Shown piece after piece: positions 60,913 through 64,000 of a stretch of 64,000 bases of DNA (positions are counted from its first letter, which is position 1; the number at the start of each line of letters is the position of its first letter). Made by a program: the position numbers and the translations under genes. The notes beneath the pieces are model-generated. The model had not been told where the DNA came from. It worked only from the letters and a program-made list of their open reading frames with translations, and made no database searches. Source of the DNA: JAHEEL01 sp963700375 (lineage in GTDB: Bacteria; Actinomycetota; Acidimicrobiia; Spongiisociales; UBA5794); NCBI GenBank assembly GCA_963700375.1, contig CAVOXF010000006.1, positions 558,001 to 622,000 on the forward strand, written 5' to 3'.

Positions 60913-61919
60913 CAGAGACCCTCCGCCTTGGCGAGGCTGTGGGTGGCTTCCACGCGAGAGGCCGCGAGGTCGTCCTCGCTGATACCGGTGCTCTTTCCGG
61001 TGAGTTCCTCAACCCCGGCCACCAGCGCCGCAGCGTCGAGCCCGTACTCCTTCATGAGGTACGGACGGGATGCACCGTGTGCGTAGGTGTCGCGCAAGCC
61101 GAGCCTCAGCAGTCGCTTCCCGGACCCTGCGTCCGCCATCTTCTCGGCCACGGCCGATCCGAGGCCACCGATGATGGTGTGATTCTCGAGCGTGATCGCC
61201 CCGTATCGGGAGGCTTCGATCGAGTCGAGAATCGCCGGGTCGTTGAACGGCTTGTGCGTAGACACGTGCAGGTGCTTCATGGCGACACCCGCCTCGGCGA
61301 GCGGCTTCGCAGCCCGCATCGCCTCTTCGGTGGTGATTCCCGAGGTGATGACCACGATGTCGTCGCCCTCGCTGAGCACCCGTACTACGTCGAGCTTCAT
61401 CGGCTCGTCCTTCGGGAACAACCGCGGCACCTCGCCGCGCAGCATCCTCACATAGACCGGCCCGTCAACGGCGTAGGCGACGTCGAGCACGGACTCGACC
61501 TCGGTTGCGTCTCCGGTCTCGAGGATCGTCATGTTCGGCGTCGCGCGCATGATGGCCACGTCTTCGATGGCCTGATGGGTGACGCCACCCGGCGTCGTGA
61601 TCCCCGGGAGGAACGCGACGAACTTGACCGGGAGGTTCGGATAGGCGATCGACATCGCGAGTTGGTCATAGGGCCGCCGGTAGATGAACACCGCGAACGT
61701 GTGGATGAAGGGCACGTACCCCTCGCGGGCGAGTCCAGCGGCAAAGCCCATCACGTTCTGCTCGGCCATGCTCATACCGAAGAAGCGATCCGGGTAGGTA
61801 TCGCGCCACTTGCCGACCTCACTGGAGTTCGTGAGGTCTGCGGTCAGAACCACGACCTCCGGCTTGTCCTCGGCCCAGGCGATGAAGTTCTCGACGTGGG
61901 GGCGCTTCACGATCTCCAT
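60912..61919 (-). CDS. transketolase, C-terminal (pyrimidine-binding/transketolase C) subunit
   Basis: A 335-residue protein with the Pyr domain (VVVLTADLTNSSEVGKW) including the catalytic Glu53 in GMSMAEQNVMGFAAGLA, and aromatic residues FAVFIYRRPYDQ. A transketolase C domain follows (DDIVVITSGITTEEAMRAAK; ENHTIIGGLGSAVAEKM). With the N-subunit encoded one base upstream it forms a split, two-gene thiamine-diphosphate transketolase. Split enzymes of this type include the apulose-4-phosphate transketolase AptAB. The acceptor sugar cannot be told from the sequence. Confidence 0.92.
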   Translation of the reverse strand: MEIVKRPHVENFIAWAEDKPEVVVLTADLTNSSEVGKWRDTYPDRFFGMSMAEQNVMGFAAGLAREGYVPFIHTFAVFIYRRPYDQLAMSIAYPNLPVKFVAFLPGITTPGGVTHQAIEDVAIMRATPNMTILETGDATEVESVLDVAYAVDGPVYVRMLRGEVPRLFPKDEPMKLDVVRVLSEGDDIVVITSGITTEEAMRAAKPLAEAGVAMKHLHVSTHKPFNDPAILDSIEASRYGAITLENHTIIGGLGSAVAEKMADAGSGKRLLRLGLRDTYAHGASRPYLMKEYGLDAAALVAGVEELTGKSTGISEDDLAASRVEATHSLAKAEGL

Positions 61920-61920
61920 G

Positions 61921-62841
61921 TCAGTTCACCATCTCCTCGTAGACCTGTTGATATCGGTTGCGCTCCTCGTCGGAGGTGAAACGGAGGTAGTGCAGCAGCG
62001 GTGCGCGCTCCGCAAAGATCGGCAGGCCCCGTGCAGGGTCGGTGAGCGCCATCACGAAGTGAGGCTTGCCGGTCTCGGCCGACATCGCGGCATCGAGCGC
62101 GTCGAGGTCGTGCCCATCGACTTCCACGGCGCTCGCCCCGAAGGCCCTGATGCGGTTGGTCAGCGGGTCGATGTAGATGCTCGGGTCGATGCATCCGTCA
62201 CACTGCTGGCCGTTCACGTCCACGATCACACGCAGGTTGTCCAGTTCGTACTTCGCGGCCTCGCCGATGGCCTCCCAGATCTGCCCCTCCTGGAACTCGC
62301 CATCAGACATCATCACCCACACGTTGCCGGTGTCGCCGCGGCGCTTGCGGGCCAGCGCGATGCCTGCCGCCTGACTGAGGGCCTGAGCAAGCGAACCCGT
62401 CGTGGTCTCGACGCCCGGCGAATGCTCGGCACCGATCATCTCGACCGTGGTGCCGTCCTGGTTGAACTGGTCGAGGCCTTCCTCGGCCAGGCGCCCGACC
62501 TCGATGAGCGCCGTGTACAGCACGAGGGCATAGTGGGCCGGTGAGAAGATGAAGCGATCCAGGTCTGCCGCCTTCGGTCCGTTGTAGTCGCCACCATTGA
62601 AGAACCCGGGATTGTCCGGACCGGGGACACCCGCGAACGGCCGAGGGATCATGGGAGCCGTACTCGGGCCGAGACGGAGGATCCTCGCGTACAGCATGGC
62701 GAAGATCTCGGCAGACGAAAGTGCCTGGCTCATGTAGCCGCCGTTGCTGCGAAGCACATGGTCGAGGACCCGCATGCGGATCCGATCGGCCACAGCCTGT
62801 GTCGCGGGTCGCCAGTCGACGGTGGTATCGGGTGCTGTCAT
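61921..62841 (-). CDS. transketolase, N-terminal (thiamine diphosphate-binding) subunit
   Basis: A 306-residue protein carrying the TPP domain. His103 is in FSPAHYALVLY (sugar/TPP contact), GAEHSPGVETTTGSLAQALS matches the family glycine-rich strand, and the Mg/TPP motif is SDGEFQEGQIWEA ... VDVN (179-210; Ser replaces the first Gly of GDG). An insert at about 60-92 (RPFAGVPGPDNPGFFNGGDY) is unlike housekeeping transketolase. Its ATG overlaps the stop of the mtnA-like gene by four bases, and the C-subunit follows after one base. Confidence 0.92.
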   Translation of the reverse strand: MTAPDTTVDWRPATQAVADRIRMRVLDHVLRSNGGYMSQALSSAEIFAMLYARILRLGPSTAPMIPRPFAGVPGPDNPGFFNGGDYNGPKAADLDRFIFSPAHYALVLYTALIEVGRLAEEGLDQFNQDGTTVEMIGAEHSPGVETTTGSLAQALSQAAGIALARKRRGDTGNVWVMMSDGEFQEGQIWEAIGEAAKYELDNLRVIVDVNGQQCDGCIDPSIYIDPLTNRIRAFGASAVEVDGHDLDALDAAMSAETGKPHFVMALTDPARGLPIFAERAPLLHYLRFTSDEERNRYQQVYEEMVN

Positions 62842-63905
62842 TGATCGTCTCCCTTTGCGAACGCGGCTCGTATCGATACGTCGTACGGAGGTCGAAGCAC
62901 GCCGACCTCGGTGATGATTGCAGTGATCAGTTCGGCGGGCGTCACATCAAACGCCGGATTCCACGTCGGAACCTCGCTCGGGGCCGTCGCCTCGGTCCGC
63001 CACGTCGTCAGCTCGGTATCGGGCCTGAGTTCGATCTCGATCCCGGCGCCCGAATCCAGCTTGATGTCGAACGTCGAGAGCGGGGCAGCGACATAGAACG
63101 GGATCCCGGCGTGGCGTGCATTGACCGCATGCGAGAACGTGCCGATCTTGTTCGCCGTGTCACCGTTCGCGGCAATCCGGTCGGCGCCGACGATCACGGC
63201 CTCGACCTTGCCCTGGGCCATCGCGGCAGCGTCTGCTCCATCCGGCATGAGCGTCACGTCAATGCCCGCATCGAGCAGTTCCCAGGTCGTCAGGCGCGCA
63301 CCCTGGAGCAAAGGGCGGGTCTCAGACGACAGGACCTTGACGCGCTCACCTGCGGCGGCTTTCGCGTAGATGACGCCGAGTGCGGTGCCCCATCCGGCCG
63401 TTGCGAGGCGGCCCGTGTTGCAGTGGGTCATGATGTTGGTCACGCCTGCAAGCTCGGCACGCCCGGCCTCGCCGATGCGAGTGCACGCGTCCCGGTCCTC
63501 GGCGATGATCTTGAGGGCCTCGGTGAGCGCCAACGCACGCACCTCGGCTGGTGAGTCGCCGGCTGACGCGACGTCGCGTACCCGGTCGACCGCCCACTGG
63601 AGGTTCACGGCCGTTGGCCTGGCCGACCCGATCACCGCTGCGAGTTCGGCGAGGGCCGCCCGCGCGCTGGAGGAATCGCGCGGACGGCGCTCGTCGAGGC
63701 CGACGACCATGCCGAGGGCGCCACACGCCCCGATGGCGGGAGCACCCCGAACGGCGAGGCGGTAGATGGCATCTACGACATCGTCGACGGAGGCGAGTTC
63801 GAGGAGGGTGAACTCGCCGGGGAGGCGGGTCTGGTCAATGATTTCGATCCGGTCCCCGGTCCATGCAACCGAGGGCCGCAACTCTTCGAGATCGAGCACT
63901 GGCAT
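62838..63905 (-). CDS. mtnA: MtnA-family aldose-1-phosphate isomerase (S-methyl-5-thioribose-1-phosphate isomerase type)
   Basis: A 355-residue eIF2B-like isomerase. All MtnA motifs are present: VRGAPAIGACGALG, ARPTAVNLQWAVDR, MTHCNTGRLATAGWGTALGV with catalytic Cys162, SSETRPLLQGARLTTWEL, IVGADRIAANGDTANKIGT with catalytic Asp242, and WNPAFDVTPAELI. It converts methylthioribose-1-P (or 5-deoxyribose-1-P) to the ribulose-1-P. It is in an operon with split transketolase and RLP rather than with mtnB, mtnC or mtnD, so the classical methionine salvage route is not evident. The stop is shared (TGA in ATGA) with the next gene. Confidence 0.93.
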   Translation of the reverse strand: MPVLDLEELRPSVAWTGDRIEIIDQTRLPGEFTLLELASVDDVVDAIYRLAVRGAPAIGACGALGMVVGLDERRPRDSSSARAALAELAAVIGSARPTAVNLQWAVDRVRDVASAGDSPAEVRALALTEALKIIAEDRDACTRIGEAGRAELAGVTNIMTHCNTGRLATAGWGTALGVIYAKAAAGERVKVLSSETRPLLQGARLTTWELLDAGIDVTLMPDGADAAAMAQGKVEAVIVGADRIAANGDTANKIGTFSHAVNARHAGIPFYVAAPLSTFDIKLDSGAGIEIELRPDTELTTWRTEATAPSEVPTWNPAFDVTPAELITAIITEVGVLRPPYDVSIRAAFAKGDDQ

Positions 63906-63913
63906 GTGTGCTC

Positions 63914-64000
63914 CTATCCAGCTGCCAGAACCCCGTCGCGCATGACGTCTGCGACGACGGCGTCGAAGACGTCGTTCGATGCCGCAACGGTTGCGAGACG
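63914..64000 (-). CDS. unidentified protein, C-terminal end only
   Basis: The last 28 residues (RLATVAASNDVFDAVVADVM, then RDGVLAAG) read in from the right edge on the minus strand and stop eight bases before the mtnA-like start. It is evidently the preceding gene of the same operon. A sugar kinase or phosphorylase would complete the pathway, but the visible piece is too short to identify. Confidence 0.6.
   Translation of the reverse strand, partial: RLATVAASNDVFDAVVADVMRDGVLAAG

Overview
This 64 kb window is high-GC DNA from a free-living actinobacterium. The evidence is three F420-type luciferase-like oxidoreductases, a DivIVA-domain protein, a ~180 kDa NAD-dependent glutamate dehydrogenase, an ECF sigma factor with a DUF5667 partner, many GTG starts and many ATGA/GTGA gene overlaps. 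An Acidimicrobiia-like lineage would fit, but that placement is inference. There is no rRNA, tRNA, CRISPR array, transposase, integrase or phage gene.

Layout. 0-6 kb: an export operon (CMR-motif lipoprotein, membrane-fusion protein with peptidoglycan-binding domains, MacB-type ATPase, permease), running on into an SDR and a YbhN/UPF0104 membrane protein. 6-19 kb: Yip1 and DoxX membrane proteins, a decayed comB, DivIVA, a frameshifted glutamate dehydrogenase, UspA, an NfnAB-like flavin/iron-sulfur pair, a lipoprotein cytochrome c, an LLM oxidoreductase and a methyltransferase. 19-33 kb: typA, azlCD, a hydrolase, a UvrD-like helicase, a P-loop protein, RarD and a second EamA transporter, two LLM oxidoreductases, and a histidine kinase/NarL regulator pair. 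33-46 kb: glgX, a second CMR lipoprotein, a frameshifted MMPL exporter, an MFS permease, a PpiC-type lipoprotein, a dead HtrA-like protease, two secreted low-complexity proteins, an aldo-keto reductase, and an operon of a Cys-repeat secreted protein, an ECF sigma factor and DUF5667. 46-58 kb: trkA-trkH, a TM0106-type nuclease, a Crp/Fnr regulator, a metallopeptidase-like protein, rmuC, DUF429, and an operon of a PLP decarboxylase, a membrane protein and an SDR.

58-64 kb holds the most interesting locus. It is a tightly overlapping operon encoding an MtnA-type aldose-1-phosphate isomerase, a transketolase split into two subunits, and a RuBisCO-like protein. An unidentified gene lies upstream and is cut by the window edge. 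A SorC-family sugar-phosphate regulator converges on the operon, and a divergent RbsD/FucU mutarotase shares with it a clear operator palindrome. Together these suggest catabolism or salvage of a (deoxy/methylthio)pentose phosphate by a route I cannot match to a described one.

A second theme is a family of ~52 bp palindromic REP-like units: nine units at six sites. They occur singly or as inverted pairs, always between genes and mostly just past stop codons, sometimes supplying the stop itself. They may act as bidirectional terminators or 3' mRNA stabilisers. Several genes carry frame breaks that a single G would repair, which points to either sequence error or real decay.
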